Origin: Alphaproteobacteria bacterium
Lineage (GTDB): Bacteria > Pseudomonadota > Alphaproteobacteria > UBA7887
Direction: 5' to 3'
Length of the DNA stretch: 64,000 nucleotides
Assembly: GCA_030739735.1 (NCBI GenBank)
Contig: JASLYQ010000001.1
Coordinates: forward strand, 1 to 64,000
Part shown: positions 16,469-27,244 of the stretch, one piece after another
Layout of the letters: each line of letters begins with the position of its first letter
How positions within the stretch are numbered: position 1 is the stretch's first letter
Program-made: the position numbers and the translations under genes
Notes under the pieces: model-generated
Seen by the model: the letters and a program-made list of their open reading frames with translations, nothing else
What the model was told of the DNA's origin: nothing
The model's database searches: none

Positions 16469-16546
16469 ATGACCACTCCTTCCGAATACTGCAACCCGAT
16501 CTGGTTGGCCGCAGAGTATGACGCCATTCGGCAGGCCTCACGATGA
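16469..16546 (+). CDS. 25-codon ORF coupled to hpnA
   Basis: ATG 16469 opens MTTPSEYCNPIWLAAEYDAI and stops at a TGA that overlaps the hpnA ATG as ATGA. I do not recognise the peptide. Its WLAAEYDAI segment looks like an ordinary protein end, so it may be the tail of a deleted gene, or a short upstream ORF feeding ribosomes into hpnA. There is no clear ribosome site of its own. Confidence 0.25.
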   Translation: MTTPSEYCNPIWLAAEYDAIRQASR

Positions 16547-17523
16547 CGACGCTGATCACGGGAGCGACCGGCTTTGTTGGTGCCGCGGTCGCACGCCGCG
16601 TGCTGGCAGAGGGCCGCCCGGTGCGCGCGCTGGTACGCCACGACAGCGACCGCAGCAATATCGAGGGCCTGGACGTAGCGGTCGTCGAGGGCGACCTCAC
16701 CGATGCGGCGTCCCTAGCGGAGGCAGTGCGCGGCTGCAAGTCGGTCTTTCACGTGGCCGCCGACTACCGCATCTGGTGCCCTGATCCGGCGGCCATGATG
16801 GCAACCAATGTCGAGGGATCGCGGGCCCTGATGCGGGCGGCAGCCGAGGCTGGGGTACAGCGCGCCGTCTATACCTCCAGTGTCGCAACGATAATGCCGC
16901 ACGCCGACGGGACGCCCGCCGACGAAAACACACCGTCCTCCGTGGACAATATGATTGGCTCCTACAAACGCTCAAAATATCTGGCCGAGCAGGTGGTCCT
17001 GGCGGTGGCCGAGGAGACGGGTCTAGAGGTGGTAGTGGTCAACCCCTCGACCCCGGTCGGCCCGCGCGACATCAGGCCGACGCCGACCGGGCGCCTAATT
17101 CGCGATGCCGCGGCGGGACGCGTGCCCGCTTATGTGGAGACCGGGCTCAATATTGTGCATGTTGACGATGTCGCGGACGGCCATTGGCTTGCCCATAAGC
17201 GGGGGAATGTGGGCAGGCGCTACATTCTCGGTGGAGAGAACATGAGCCTACGGAAGATCCTCAGCACGGTGACACGCCTAGCCGGGCGACGACCGCCGAC
17301 ACTACAGCTGCCGAACCCTTTGGCGATGGGCATCGCCCACATGTCGGAGGCCGTCGCCCGGCTGACCGGACGCGAGCCGATGGCGACTATGGACGGGGTA
17401 CGCATGGCTCGCCACAAGATGTATTTTTCGAGCCGCCGGGCCTGCGACGAGCTCGGCTACGCGCCGCGTCCGGCACACGAAGCCCTGGCCGATGCTGTGG
17501 CCTGGTTCTCCAAGGGCGGGTGA
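16543..17523 (+). CDS. hpnA: Hopanoid-associated sugar epimerase (HpnA type)
   Basis: 326 aa extended SDR. The NAD(P) motif TGATGFVG is at the start, the catalytic YKRSKYLAE (YxxxK) is in the middle, and VHVDDVADGH and YILGGENMSL follow. These segments are characteristic of HpnA, the dihydroflavonol-reductase-like epimerase found in hopanoid gene clusters and involved in hopanoid headgroup chemistry. No other hopanoid gene (shc, hpnC-H) is visible here, so the gene is separated from its cluster. A CDP-alcohol phosphatidyltransferase tail follows three bases after its stop, suggesting a deletion in the neighbourhood. Confidence 0.8.
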   Translation: MTTLITGATGFVGAAVARRVLAEGRPVRALVRHDSDRSNIEGLDVAVVEGDLTDAASLAEAVRGCKSVFHVAADYRIWCPDPAAMMATNVEGSRALMRAAAEAGVQRAVYTSSVATIMPHADGTPADENTPSSVDNMIGSYKRSKYLAEQVVLAVAEETGLEVVVVNPSTPVGPRDIRPTPTGRLIRDAAAGRVPAYVETGLNIVHVDDVADGHWLAHKRGNVGRRYILGGENMSLRKILSTVTRLAGRRPPTLQLPNPLAMGIAHMSEAVARLTGREPMATMDGVRMARHKMYFSSRRACDELGYAPRPAHEALADAVAWFSKGG

Positions 17524-17525
17524 GC

Positions 17526-17753
17526 ATGAGCAATCCGACGGTTAGGTTGGTACACCTCGCGATCCAGCGCCACCACGACAAGGAAGCGGTTGCGTATCCC
17601 TATTTCGGCGACTTCGAGATCGAGGATTTCGTCTATCTCGTCGGCCCCTTCGCCTGGGTTGGTGTCTTTGAACGATTTTTTCTGGCCTTCGGCCTGGGAG
17701 GAATCGGCTATCTTAGCTGGCAGAGCTGGGAGCTACCTGGCAGGCGCCGATGA
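17526..17753 (+). pseudogene. C-terminal fragment of a CDP-alcohol phosphatidyltransferase
   Basis: 75 codons. From about residue 14, RHHDKEAVAYPYFGDFEIED and the following YLVGPFAWVG align with the tail of the enzyme at 891-1568 (RHGSKAVSHKRFGPFELKD, YLVGPVTWVG). The catalytic DG-AR motif and the first four membrane segments are absent. It begins at ATG 17526, three bases after the hpnA stop, and ends overlapping the next ATG, so it remains neatly embedded in the operon. It could be expressed as a one- or two-helix membrane peptide, but most likely it is what remains of a paralogue after an internal deletion. Confidence 0.65.
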
Positions 17754-18613
17754 GCGAACGCAAGATCAGGGCAAGGCGCAGCCTACTGTTCGCACCAGCC
17801 GACAGGCCCGAGCTGTTCGCCAAGGCGCTGGCGACAGGCGCCGATATGGTCTGCATCGATCTCGAAGATGCGGTGCCGCCGGGCGACAAGGCAGCGGCGC
17901 GCGCCACGGCGATGGCGCTTCTCGCCACGCCCTGCGCCGACGACGGCGTGGAGCGTCTGTTGCGCATCAACAACCTGCGTGGGAGCGAGGGTCTGCGCGA
18001 CATCGAGGCCATTCTGGAAAGTCCGGCGTCGCCTGGTGCATTGCTGCTACCCAAAGTCGAATCAGCGGACGAACTACGTCTGCTGGGCGAACTGCTCTCA
18101 ACAGGTCCGCAGGCTGATATCCGCCTCCATGTCATCATCGAAACCAATGCCGGGCTGGAAGCGGCGCACGAGATCGTCCAGGCCAGTCCGCGGCTCGACC
18201 TGATGGCTTTCGGTGGCGTCGACATGGCGGCGGAGCTGCGCTCGCGCCCGACCTGGGAGGCTTTTTTGTACACCCGCTCGCGCCTGGTAACCGCCGCCGC
18301 GGGCGCTGGCGTCGACCTGCTTGACGTACCTCACCTCGATTTGTCGGACAGGGACGGAATGGTCGCGGATGCCGAGCGGGCACGCGACCTCGGCTTTACC
18401 GGCAAGGCGGCGATCCATCCGAGCCAGGTCGCGGCCATCAATGCGGTGTTCAGCCCGCTCCCGAAAGAGGTGTCGCGGGCCCGCCAGATCATCGCCGCCT
18501 TTGAAGCCAGCCCCAACGGCGTCGTGGTCATCGATGGCAAGCTCATCGAGGCTCCGGTCCTACGCTCCATGCGGCGCCTGATCGCAGTTGCAGAGCGTAT
18601 TGCCGCCAGCTAA
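17750..18613 (+). CDS. HpcH/HpaI aldolase / citrate lyase beta-like (CitE) protein
   Basis: 287 aa TIM-barrel lyase. RRSLLFAPADRPELFAKAL, VCIDLEDAVPPGDK (Mg-binding region), LLPKVESADEL, IETNAGL and AIHPSQV are the family landmarks. Members cleave malyl-, citramalyl- or citryl-CoA-type thioesters. The usual GTEDL-type segment reads GGVDMAAEL, so it is not a close relative of the Mcl-like protein at 33887-34771. It starts by ATGA overlap with the preceding fragment. No CitF/CitD partner is present, so it acts alone. The substrate is not determined. Confidence 0.8.
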   Translation: MSERKIRARRSLLFAPADRPELFAKALATGADMVCIDLEDAVPPGDKAAARATAMALLATPCADDGVERLLRINNLRGSEGLRDIEAILESPASPGALLLPKVESADELRLLGELLSTGPQADIRLHVIIETNAGLEAAHEIVQASPRLDLMAFGGVDMAAELRSRPTWEAFLYTRSRLVTAAAGAGVDLLDVPHLDLSDRDGMVADAERARDLGFTGKAAIHPSQVAAINAVFSPLPKEVSRARQIIAAFEASPNGVVVIDGKLIEAPVLRSMRRLIAVAERIAAS

Positions 18614-18827
18614 CCGCCATGTGCCCCGACATGCAGACGCCGTCGTCAAACACCTTGCTAAAACCGTACGTGAGTGCCGTTCTGGCCGGGGTGTTGCAAG
18701 CCGAACTCGGCATTCTCGTCTACGACAGTATCGTCGTGACCGTGTGGAATTACTTGCGGCAACACCAAATGATGAGTGATTTTGCTGTATGGTCTTTCGC
18801 GACAGCAGCCCAGATAAGGCACGTGCC

Positions 18828-21095
18828 ATGAATACACCAAACAAGTCCTACAAGTGGGTCGGAACACGGCCGGTACGTCCCGACGGGGTGGAGAAGGTAA
18901 CGGGTGCTGCTCGCTTCGGCGCCGATCTGTCACTCCCAGGCATGCTAGTTGGAAAAATGCTGAGGAGCCCCCACGCCCATGCGCTCATTCGCGGTATCGA
19001 CGTGAGCAAGGCGGCAGCGCTGTCCGGCGTCAAGGCAATCGTCACGGCAGCGGACTTCCCCGACCACGTGTCGGCCTATGCCGGCCCCGACCGTCTCGAG
19101 CGCAACATGGCTCACCTGACGCGCAACGTCATGGCACGGGAGAAGGCGCTTTACGAAGGGCACCCGGTCGCCGCTGTTGCTGCCACCACGAAAGCTGTGG
19201 CCAATGAAGCTCTGTCGCTGATCGCGGTGGATTACGAGGTGCTGCTCCACGTCATCGGCGTCGAGGAGGCGATGGCGCCGGATGCGCCGCTGCTGTTCGA
19301 GGACATGATCAGCCGCGGCGATGGCCCCGAGACCGATACGCCCTCAAACATCGCCAAAATCCGCGTGATGGAGATCGGTAATATAGAAGCAGCCTTCGCC
19401 GAGGCTGACATGGTGGTCGAGCACAACTTCACCACCGAGCCCGTGCACCAGGGCTATATCGAGCCCCACGCCTGCGTCGCCAGCTACACCCAGGACGGCA
19501 AAGGCGAGGTCTGGTGCTGCACCCAAGGGCATTTCGCGGTGCGCGCCTTAACCGCCAACCTACTCGGTATGGAGCTTGCCGACATCACCGTTACGCCGTC
19601 CGAGCTTGGCGGTGCCTTCGGTGGCAAGACCGTGGTCTATCTCGAGCCAGTCGCCTTAGCATTGGCGAAGAAGTGCACCAGGCCCGTGAAGATGGTCATG
19701 AGTCGAGAGGAGGTCTTTAAAGCTTCGGGTCCCACCTCCGGCAGCATCATGACCGTCAAAATCGGTGCCAAGGCCGATGGCACCATCACGGCGGCGGAAG
19801 GCAATTTCGCCTATTCGGCAGGTGCCTTTCCCGGTTCGCCCGTTGTCAATGCCTGCATGTGCGCCTTCTCGCGCTACGACCTCACCAACGTCAAAACCAC
19901 AGGCATCGATGTAGTCGTCAACCGGCCCAAGGCCGCGGCCTATCGCGCGCCTGGCTCACCGATTGCCGCCTACGCGGTAGAAAGTGCCATGGATGAGCTT
20001 GCTCGTAAACTCAACATGGACCCGCTGAAGCTACGCCTCCAAAATGCAGCGCGCAACGGTAGCACGACAATCTATGGACAGAAGTTTAGCAGCATCGGCT
20101 TTGCCGAGACCGTGGAGGCACTGCTCGACCATCCCCATTACAAGGCGCCACTCGGTCCTAACCAGGGGCGTGGCGTCGCCTCTGGTTACTGGTTCAACGC
20201 CGGCGCGGAATCCTCGGCTACTTTGCAGATCAACGAAGACGGGACGGTGGAGGTCGCCACCGGAAGTCCCGACGTGGGCGGCTCGCGCGCCTCGATGGCG
20301 CTCATGACAGCAGAGACCCTTGGTGTCGATTACGGCAAGGTTAATGTGGTTGTGGCGGATACTGCTTCGGTCGGCTTCGCCTTCGTTAGCGGCGGTAGCC
20401 GCGTGACCCTGGCTACGGGTCTTGCGGTGATCAACGCCGCCGAGGACGTCATTGGCCAGTTGTGCACCCGGGCCGCCATGATGTGGGGTGTCGATCCCGA
20501 AGGCGTAACCTGGGAGAACGGCTACGCCAAGCCATCGAGCAGCAATGTAGGCGAACATGAGCCCTTATCGTTGCGCGAGATCGCCGCCAACAAGGCTGCG
20601 ACCGGAGGGCCAATCGGTGCCAGTGCGGGTGTTAACGCGACTGGGGTCGGCCCCGGCGTCTCGACACAGATCTGCGATATCGAGGTCGATCCGGACACCG
20701 GAGGCGTGACCGTGCTGCGCTACACCGTAGCCCAGGATGTCGGCTGCGCCGTGCACCCCTCTTACGTCGAAGGGCAGATGCAGGGTGGCGTTGTGCAGGG
20801 CATCGGCTGGGCGCTCAACGAAGAGTATGTCTACGATGATCAGGGGTGTATGGAGAACGCGAGCTTTCTCGACTACCGCATGCCGCTGGCCTCCGACCTG
20901 CCGATGATCGACACGGTGATGGTGGAGGTAACCAACCCCGACCATCCCTACGGCGTAAAGGGCGTCGGCGAGGCCAATATCGTACCCCCCATGGCGGCCG
21001 TCGCCAACGCTGTGCGTGATGCAATCGGCAAGCGCCTGACGGATCTTCCCATGTCGCCGCCGCGCGTGCTTGCGGCCATGGAGGAACATGACTGA
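18828..21095 (+). CDS. Xanthine dehydrogenase-family molybdopterin-binding large subunit
   Basis: 755 aa. RPDGVEKVTGAARFGAD at the N-terminus, EPVHQGYIEPHACVASY, GGAFGGKTVVYLEP, AAYRAPGSP, the second domain with GSPDVGGSRASM, and the active-site glutamate in GVKGVGEANIVPP show a complete Mo-cofactor subunit. AYRAPG places it with aldehyde-oxidase or hydroxybenzoyl-CoA-reductase types rather than CO dehydrogenase. ATG 18828 is preferred over the open frame upstream because homology starts there. The usual FAD and [2Fe-2S] subunit genes are not next to it, so it must borrow partners from elsewhere. The 214 bases before it hold no gene I can support. Confidence 0.85.
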   Translation: MNTPNKSYKWVGTRPVRPDGVEKVTGAARFGADLSLPGMLVGKMLRSPHAHALIRGIDVSKAAALSGVKAIVTAADFPDHVSAYAGPDRLERNMAHLTRNVMAREKALYEGHPVAAVAATTKAVANEALSLIAVDYEVLLHVIGVEEAMAPDAPLLFEDMISRGDGPETDTPSNIAKIRVMEIGNIEAAFAEADMVVEHNFTTEPVHQGYIEPHACVASYTQDGKGEVWCCTQGHFAVRALTANLLGMELADITVTPSELGGAFGGKTVVYLEPVALALAKKCTRPVKMVMSREEVFKASGPTSGSIMTVKIGAKADGTITAAEGNFAYSAGAFPGSPVVNACMCAFSRYDLTNVKTTGIDVVVNRPKAAAYRAPGSPIAAYAVESAMDELARKLNMDPLKLRLQNAARNGSTTIYGQKFSSIGFAETVEALLDHPHYKAPLGPNQGRGVASGYWFNAGAESSATLQINEDGTVEVATGSPDVGGSRASMALMTAETLGVDYGKVNVVVADTASVGFAFVSGGSRVTLATGLAVINAAEDVIGQLCTRAAMMWGVDPEGVTWENGYAKPSSSNVGEHEPLSLREIAANKAATGGPIGASAGVNATGVGPGVSTQICDIEVDPDTGGVTVLRYTVAQDVGCAVHPSYVEGQMQGGVVQGIGWALNEEYVYDDQGCMENASFLDYRMPLASDLPMIDTVMVEVTNPDHPYGVKGVGEANIVPPMAAVANAVRDAIGKRLTDLPMSPPRVLAAMEEHD

Positions 21096-21266
21096 CAAGG
21101 CCCCGGGCATGGCCGTCCGCACCCGGGCGAAGGTCGATTTAAAGGCCCCAACAGCCAGTATTTCTATGAACTCGCCTCTGCTCGCTTCGGCTATCGCGAA
21201 GAGGTACCGGAGGTCTTCAGACCTTCTACGTCAAGGGCTACCATCTTTTACTCCGCTTTGCGGCAG
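21096..21266 (+). other. Short non-coding gap with possible unidentified gene scrap
   Basis: Between the molybdenum enzyme and the convergent sucD there is no complete gene. One frame from 21150 reads NSQYFYELASARFGYREE followed by VPEVF, and a second frame then reads TFYVKGYHLLLRFAA, as if one protein had suffered a frameshift. I do not recognise it. It may be chance. Confidence 0.2.
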
Positions 21267-22142
21267 TTACCCTTGCATTACATCCAACATGGTGGTGCCA
21301 AGGCTTGCCGGCGAATCGGCAACCACGACACCAGCTGAGTTCAAGGCCTCAATCTTCTCGCCGGCACCGCCTTTGCCACCGGCAATGATTGCTCCAGCAT
21401 GCCCCATGCGCCGGCCCGGTGGCGCGGTGCGTCCGGCAATGAAACCGACCACGGGTTTCTTCACCTTAGATGTCTTTAGGAACTCCGCCGCTTCCTCCTC
21501 GGCACTGCCACCGATCTCTCCGATCATAACGATGCCCTCGGTGTCCGGGTCGGCCAGAAAGAGATCCAAGCAATCAATGAAATTGGTGCCGTTGACGGGA
21601 TCGCCACCAATGCCGATGCAGGTGCTTTGGCCAAGGCCTACCGCACTGGTCTGGGCGACCGCCTCGTAGGTCAGCGTACCCGAGCGTGAGACGATGCCGA
21701 TGCGCCCCGGCGCATGGATATGCCCCGGCATGATGCCGATCTTGCAGGCTTCCGGTGTGATGAGGCCGGGGCAGTTGGGGCCGATTAAGCGCGTGTCAGA
21801 GTTGCCGAGAAGCCGCTTGACCCGCACCATATCGGACACCGGAATCCCTTCGGTGATGCAGACCAGAAGCGTCACGCCGGCATCGACGGCCTCGAAGATC
21901 GCGTCAGCGGCGAAAGGCGGCGGCACGTAGATGACGCTGGCGTCTGCGCCGGTCGCCGCGACCGCCTCGTAGGTGGTGTCAAAGACTGGCAGATCGAGAT
22001 GGGTGCTGCCGCCCTTGCCAGGGGTCACACCACCCACCATGCGGGTACCATAGGCGATCGCCTGCTCCGAATGGAAGGTGCCCTGACGGCCGGTGAAACC
22101 CTGGCAGATCACCTTGGTCTCGGCATCGACGAGAACTGTCAT
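21267..22142 (-). CDS. sucD: Succinate-CoA ligase, alpha subunit
   Basis: 291 aa. CoA-binding [26 protein letters not shown] and the phosphohistidine region [17 protein letters not shown] are all present, with full family length. With SucC it makes ATP or GTP while converting succinyl-CoA to succinate in the TCA cycle. It overlaps the sucC stop by four bases. In many alphaproteobacteria sucA follows sucD, but here the block ends at sucD and meets the convergent molybdenum enzyme gene. Confidence 0.96.
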   Translation of the reverse strand: MTVLVDAETKVICQGFTGRQGTFHSEQAIAYGTRMVGGVTPGKGGSTHLDLPVFDTTYEAVAATGADASVIYVPPPFAADAIFEAVDAGVTLLVCITEGIPVSDMVRVKRLLGNSDTRLIGPNCPGLITPEACKIGIMPGHIHAPGRIGIVSRSGTLTYEAVAQTSAVGLGQSTCIGIGGDPVNGTNFIDCLDLFLADPDTEGIVMIGEIGGSAEEEAAEFLKTSKVKKPVVGFIAGRTAPPGRRMGHAGAIIAGGKGGAGEKIEALNSAGVVVADSPASLGTTMLDVMQG

Positions 22143-23311
22143 CGCGAGACTTCCTTTACCGCGTGAACCATGTTCTCGGCAGCATCGCCGAGGTCGTTGG
22201 CGGAAATAATAGGCAGACCGGAATCGGCCAAAATCTTCTTGCCGAGATCGACATTGGTGCCTTCGAGGCGGACGACGAGCGGCACATGCAGGCTGACTGT
22301 GCGCGCCGCGCCGACGATGCCCTCCGCAATCACGTCGCAGCGCATGATACCACCGAAAATATTGACCAGCACACCGTCCACGTCTGGGTCCGAGAGGATG
22401 ATCTTAAAGGCCTCGGTCACGCGCTCGCCGGTGGCACCGCCGCCGACATCGAGAAAATTGGCAGGCTCGCCGCCGTGCAGCTTGATGAGATCCATCGTCG
22501 CCATGGCGAGGCCGGCGCCATTGACCATGCAGCCGATATTGCCGTCGAGCTTTATGTAGTTGAGATCATAGCGGGCCGCCGCCAGTTCGCGCGGATCCTC
22601 CTCGCTCTCGTCGCGCAGGTCCGCGATATCCGGCTGGCGATAGAGCGCGTTGTCATCGAAGTTCATTTTAGCGTCGAGCGCTAGCACATCACCACTGCCA
22701 GTGACCACAAGCGGATTGACCTCGATGAGGTTGGCATCGGTCTCGAGATAGGCCTTGTAGATGGCAGCCAGAAACTTGATCAGGGAAAAGACCTGGCGCC
22801 CTTCGAGGCCGAGCCCAAAAGCCAGGCGCCGAGCATGGAATGGCTGCAGCCCGCTAGCCGGGTCGATGGCAGCGCGGAGAATTCTTTCCGGCGTGCTTGC
22901 CGCCACCTCCTCGATATCCATGCCGCCCTCGGTCGAGGCCATAATGGTGATGCGGCTGGTAGCGCGGTCGAGCAGCACACCAAGATAGAGCTCGCGCGCA
23001 ATATCACAGCCTTCCTCGATATAGACGCGCTTGACTTCTTTTCCTTCTGGCCCGGTCTGATGGGTAATCAGCGTCATGCCGATCATCGCCTTGGCGGCCT
23101 CGACCACCTCGTCGATAGACTTGGCAACCTTTACGCCGCCGCCCTTGCCCCGCCCACCGGCATGAATCTGTGCCTTGACCACCCATACGGCGCCGCCCAG
23201 CGTCTGCGCGGCTTCTTCAGCCTCCTGCGGCGTATAGGCGATCTGGCCACGCGGGACAGCCACGCCATACTTAGCGAGCAATGCCTTCGCCTGATATTCA
23301 TGGATATTCAT
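22139..23311 (-). CDS. sucC: Succinate-CoA ligase, beta subunit (ADP-forming type)
   Basis: 390 aa ATP-grasp protein. The start [20 protein letters not shown], the [16 protein letters not shown] nucleotide region, the EVNPLVVT metal site and the [12 protein letters not shown] / [10 protein letters not shown] CoA-interface segments are intact. It forms the heterodimer or heterotetramer with SucD encoded immediately downstream. Mdh lies 135 bases upstream on the same strand, the common alphaproteobacterial mdh-sucC-sucD order, so they are probably cotranscribed. Confidence 0.97.
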   Translation of the reverse strand: MNIHEYQAKALLAKYGVAVPRGQIAYTPQEAEEAAQTLGGAVWVVKAQIHAGGRGKGGGVKVAKSIDEVVEAAKAMIGMTLITHQTGPEGKEVKRVYIEEGCDIARELYLGVLLDRATSRITIMASTEGGMDIEEVAASTPERILRAAIDPASGLQPFHARRLAFGLGLEGRQVFSLIKFLAAIYKAYLETDANLIEVNPLVVTGSGDVLALDAKMNFDDNALYRQPDIADLRDESEEDPRELAAARYDLNYIKLDGNIGCMVNGAGLAMATMDLIKLHGGEPANFLDVGGGATGERVTEAFKIILSDPDVDGVLVNIFGGIMRCDVIAEGIVGAARTVSLHVPLVVRLEGTNVDLGKKILADSGLPIISANDLGDAAENMVHAVKEVSR

Positions 23312-23446
23312 GAAGCACTTTCGTTGTCGACAGCCGCAGCGATGGTGTCGAATCCGTCTTCGGAATGTATCACGTTAGCGGTATTGGCCAAGGCCTTCCC
23401 TGCCATTGTGTAAAAAGATGACCCGGATCGTTTTGCCGAGATTACG

Positions 23447-24532
<1,086 letters not shown>

Positions 24533-24563
24533 TTATAGTCCAAAACGTGCCACGCGCGCAAAC

Positions 24564-25700
24564 TTAGGCGGGCCGGTGGGGTGCCGCGAGATAAGCCTCG
24601 CTCTGCATCTCCACCAGGCGCGAGGCGGCGCGCCGAAACTCAAAGGCACCAGTGCCTCTAGCGTAAAGAGAGTCGGGCGGACCGTCACCGCTAACAAGCA
24701 GCTTGACGTTGTGATCGTAGAGAATGTCGATCAGCATCGCCAGGCGACGAGCCTCGTTGCACTGCTCCGGCACCATCACCGGCACGTTGGCTAGCACCAC
24801 GGTATGGAAATGATTGGCGATGGCAAGATAATCGGCAGCACCGAGCGGCTGCTCGCAGAGATCGGCGAAGACGAAGCGGGCGATGCCGCGATTAGCCGCC
24901 GGCACGGTGACCTCACGTCCCTGGACCAGCAGCGTCTCGGATACTGTGCATGCACCACCAATAAGACGCTGGAAGGTCTCATCGAGCGCCGTCTCAGAAG
25001 CCTCACCAAGAGGCGTGAAATAGACTTTTGCTTCCGTCATGCCCACGAGCCGGTAGTCGCTCGGGCCGTTGAGATGCACGATATCGAAGCGCTCTTCGAC
25101 CAGATCGATGAAGGGCAGAAAGCTATCGCGCTGAAGACCGTCGAGATAGAGTTCACGCGGCGGCCGGTTGGAAGTGGCGACGATCACCACGCCGGCCTCG
25201 AGCAAGGCGGCGAATAGCCGACCCAGGATCATTGCGTCGGTAATGTCACGCACCTCGAACTCGTCAAAGCAGAGCAACCAGGCTTTATCGGCCAGCGCCA
25301 CGGCGAGCGGCGGGATAGGATCGGCGGCACTATGGCGGGCGGGCCCTGGCGCGACACCGCGCCAGCGATGAATTTGTGCGTGCACGTCCTGCATGAAGGC
25401 ATGGAAATGAGTTCTGCGGCGGCGCCCCACCGGGGCGCAATCATAGAACAGGTCCATGAGCATAGTCTTGCCACGCCCCACCCCACCATAGAGGTAGAGG
25501 CCGCGCGGCGGCAGCCGCTTGTCGCTGCCGCCGCCGAGGCCGAGACGATCGCGCCAGCCGCCACGCTGCATCGGCTGCCAGTGCCGCAGCCGTGCGTGCA
25601 GGACTTGCAGCGCCTGCGCCGCCAACTCCTGCGTCGGGTCTGGGTGCAGCTGCCCGGCGGCAACCCGTCGCCGATAGGCGGCGATGGGGCCGTCGCTCAC
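24564..25700 (-). CDS. zapE: Cell division protein ZapE (AFG1-like ATPase)
   Basis: 378 aa. Walker A GGVGRGKT at 72-79, LLCFDEFEVRDITDAMILGRLF as Walker B, and the sensor stretch VVIVATSNRPPRELY are diagnostic of the AFG1/ZapE family. ZapE acts at the division ring in bacteria; the mitochondrial AFG1 relative handles respiratory proteins. Its place directly upstream of mdh in a TCA block is widespread in alphaproteobacteria and hints at a link to energy metabolism. The ATG at 25700 lies seven bases after the mmsA stop. Confidence 0.93.
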   Translation of the reverse strand: MSDGPIAAYRRRVAAGQLHPDPTQELAAQALQVLHARLRHWQPMQRGGWRDRLGLGGGSDKRLPPRGLYLYGGVGRGKTMLMDLFYDCAPVGRRRRTHFHAFMQDVHAQIHRWRGVAPGPARHSAADPIPPLAVALADKAWLLCFDEFEVRDITDAMILGRLFAALLEAGVVIVATSNRPPRELYLDGLQRDSFLPFIDLVEERFDIVHLNGPSDYRLVGMTEAKVYFTPLGEASETALDETFQRLIGGACTVSETLLVQGREVTVPAANRGIARFVFADLCEQPLGAADYLAIANHFHTVVLANVPVMVPEQCNEARRLAMLIDILYDHNVKLLVSGDGPPDSLYARGTGAFEFRRAASRLVEMQSEAYLAAPHRPA

Positions 25701-25707
25701 CGGGTCT

Positions 25708-27204
25708 CTACCGCAACGTCGGGATGGTGTACTCTACGCCTTCCCGGATGCCACTCGGCCAGCGCGCGGTCACGGTCTTGAGTTGGGTGTAGAAGCGCAC
25801 CCCGTCCATACCATGGGTGTTGTGGTCGCCGAACTTCGAGGCCTTCCAGCCGCCAAAGCTGTGATAGGCCACTGGCACCGGGATCGGCACGTTGACGCCG
25901 ACCATGCCGATATTGGCGCGGTTCACGAAATCGCGCGCCGCATCGCCGTCACGAGTAAAAATAGCTGTGCCATTGCCGTAGGCGTTCTCACGCACCAGGT
26001 TCAACGCACCCTCATAGTCGTCGGTGCGGACCACGGACAGCACCGGGCCAAAGATCTCTTCCTTGTAGATATCCATCTCCGGCGTCACCTTGTCGAACAG
26101 GGTGCCGCCCATGAAGTAACCGTTTTCATAGCCCTGCAGGGTATAGTCGCGGCCGTCGACCAGCAAGTCAGCACCTTGCGCCACGCCGGAATCAATGAGG
26201 CCGCCGATACGCTGCTGCGCCTCGGCCGTGACGATCGGACCCATATCCGCTTCCGGATCATTGTATGGCCCGATTTTGAGACTCTCGATGCGGGGCCTGA
26301 GGCGCTCGATCAGGGGCTGAGCAGTGCCGCCGACGGCAACCGCCACCGAGACCGCCATGCAGCGCTCGCCGGCCGAGCCATAGGCCGCACCCATCAGGGC
26401 ATCGGTGGCCTGATCGAGATCCGCATCCGGCATCACCACCATATGGTTCTTGGCGCCACCGAGCGCCTGCACCCGCTTGCCGGCGGCGGCGGCCATGCCA
26501 TAGACCGTTTGCGCGATGGGTGTGGAGCCAACGAAGCTGATCGCCGCCACGTCTGGATGCACGAGTAGCGCGTTCACCGCGTCCTTGTCGCCGTTTAGCA
26601 CGTTGAACACGCCATCCGGCACGCCGGCTTCGGAGAACAGCTCCGCAAGCTTGAGCGGGCAGCTCGGATCGCGCTCGGAGGGCTTGAGGATGAAGGTGTT
26701 GCCGCAGGCGACCGCCAACGGCGCCATCCACAAGGGGATCATGGCCGGGAAGTTGAACGGCGTGATGCCAACACAGACGCCGACGGGTTGACGCACGGAG
26801 AAGCTGTCAACGCCGGTGCCCACGGCCTCGGTGTACTCGCCCTTGAGCAGGTGCGGGATGCCGCAGGCGAACTCGACCACCTCGAGGCCGCGAGTGATCG
26901 AGCCCTTGGCATCGGGAATGGTCTTGCCATGTTCGCTGCCGACCAACTCGGCCAGCTCATCCATGTTGTCCTCGATCAGGGACTTGAGGCGAAACATGCA
27001 GCGGGCACGGGTGATTGGCGTCGTCGCCGCCCAGCCGGGAAAAGCCGCCTTTGCCGCTGCCACAGCCTCGTCCACATCCGCGGCGTCGGCCAGCGGCACG
27101 TGTTTTTCGGCCTCGCCCGTCGCTGGGTTGAACACGTCGCCGAGGCGACCGTTTTTATCAGCCACTTTCTGGCCATTGATGTAATGGTGAAGCGTCGTGG
27201 TCAT
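25708..27204 (-). CDS. mmsA: Methylmalonate-semialdehyde dehydrogenase (CoA-acylating)
   Basis: 498 aa aldehyde dehydrogenase. YINGQKVADKNGRLGDVFNP, GVCVGITPFNFPAMIPLWM and the catalytic cysteine in GSAGERCMAVSVAVAVG follow the MmsA pattern, including the CMAVS motif typical of this subfamily. It converts methylmalonate semialdehyde plus CoA to propionyl-CoA in valine and myo-inositol breakdown. It sits between zapE and a TRAP binding-protein gene, placing valine-type carbon next to the TCA genes. Confidence 0.93.
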   Translation of the reverse strand: MTTTLHHYINGQKVADKNGRLGDVFNPATGEAEKHVPLADAADVDEAVAAAKAAFPGWAATTPITRARCMFRLKSLIEDNMDELAELVGSEHGKTIPDAKGSITRGLEVVEFACGIPHLLKGEYTEAVGTGVDSFSVRQPVGVCVGITPFNFPAMIPLWMAPLAVACGNTFILKPSERDPSCPLKLAELFSEAGVPDGVFNVLNGDKDAVNALLVHPDVAAISFVGSTPIAQTVYGMAAAAGKRVQALGGAKNHMVVMPDADLDQATDALMGAAYGSAGERCMAVSVAVAVGGTAQPLIERLRPRIESLKIGPYNDPEADMGPIVTAEAQQRIGGLIDSGVAQGADLLVDGRDYTLQGYENGYFMGGTLFDKVTPEMDIYKEEIFGPVLSVVRTDDYEGALNLVRENAYGNGTAIFTRDGDAARDFVNRANIGMVGVNVPIPVPVAYHSFGGWKASKFGDHNTHGMDGVRFYTQLKTVTARWPSGIREGVEYTIPTLR

Positions 27205-27244
27205 GATGCTCGATTCTTGTTTTCTTAAGTTCCGGACCAGGTGT

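Noticed and set aside
18619-18831. 70-codon ORF before the molybdenum enzyme
   Set aside because: No recognisable domain or ribosome site, and it overlaps the start of the following gene in another frame.
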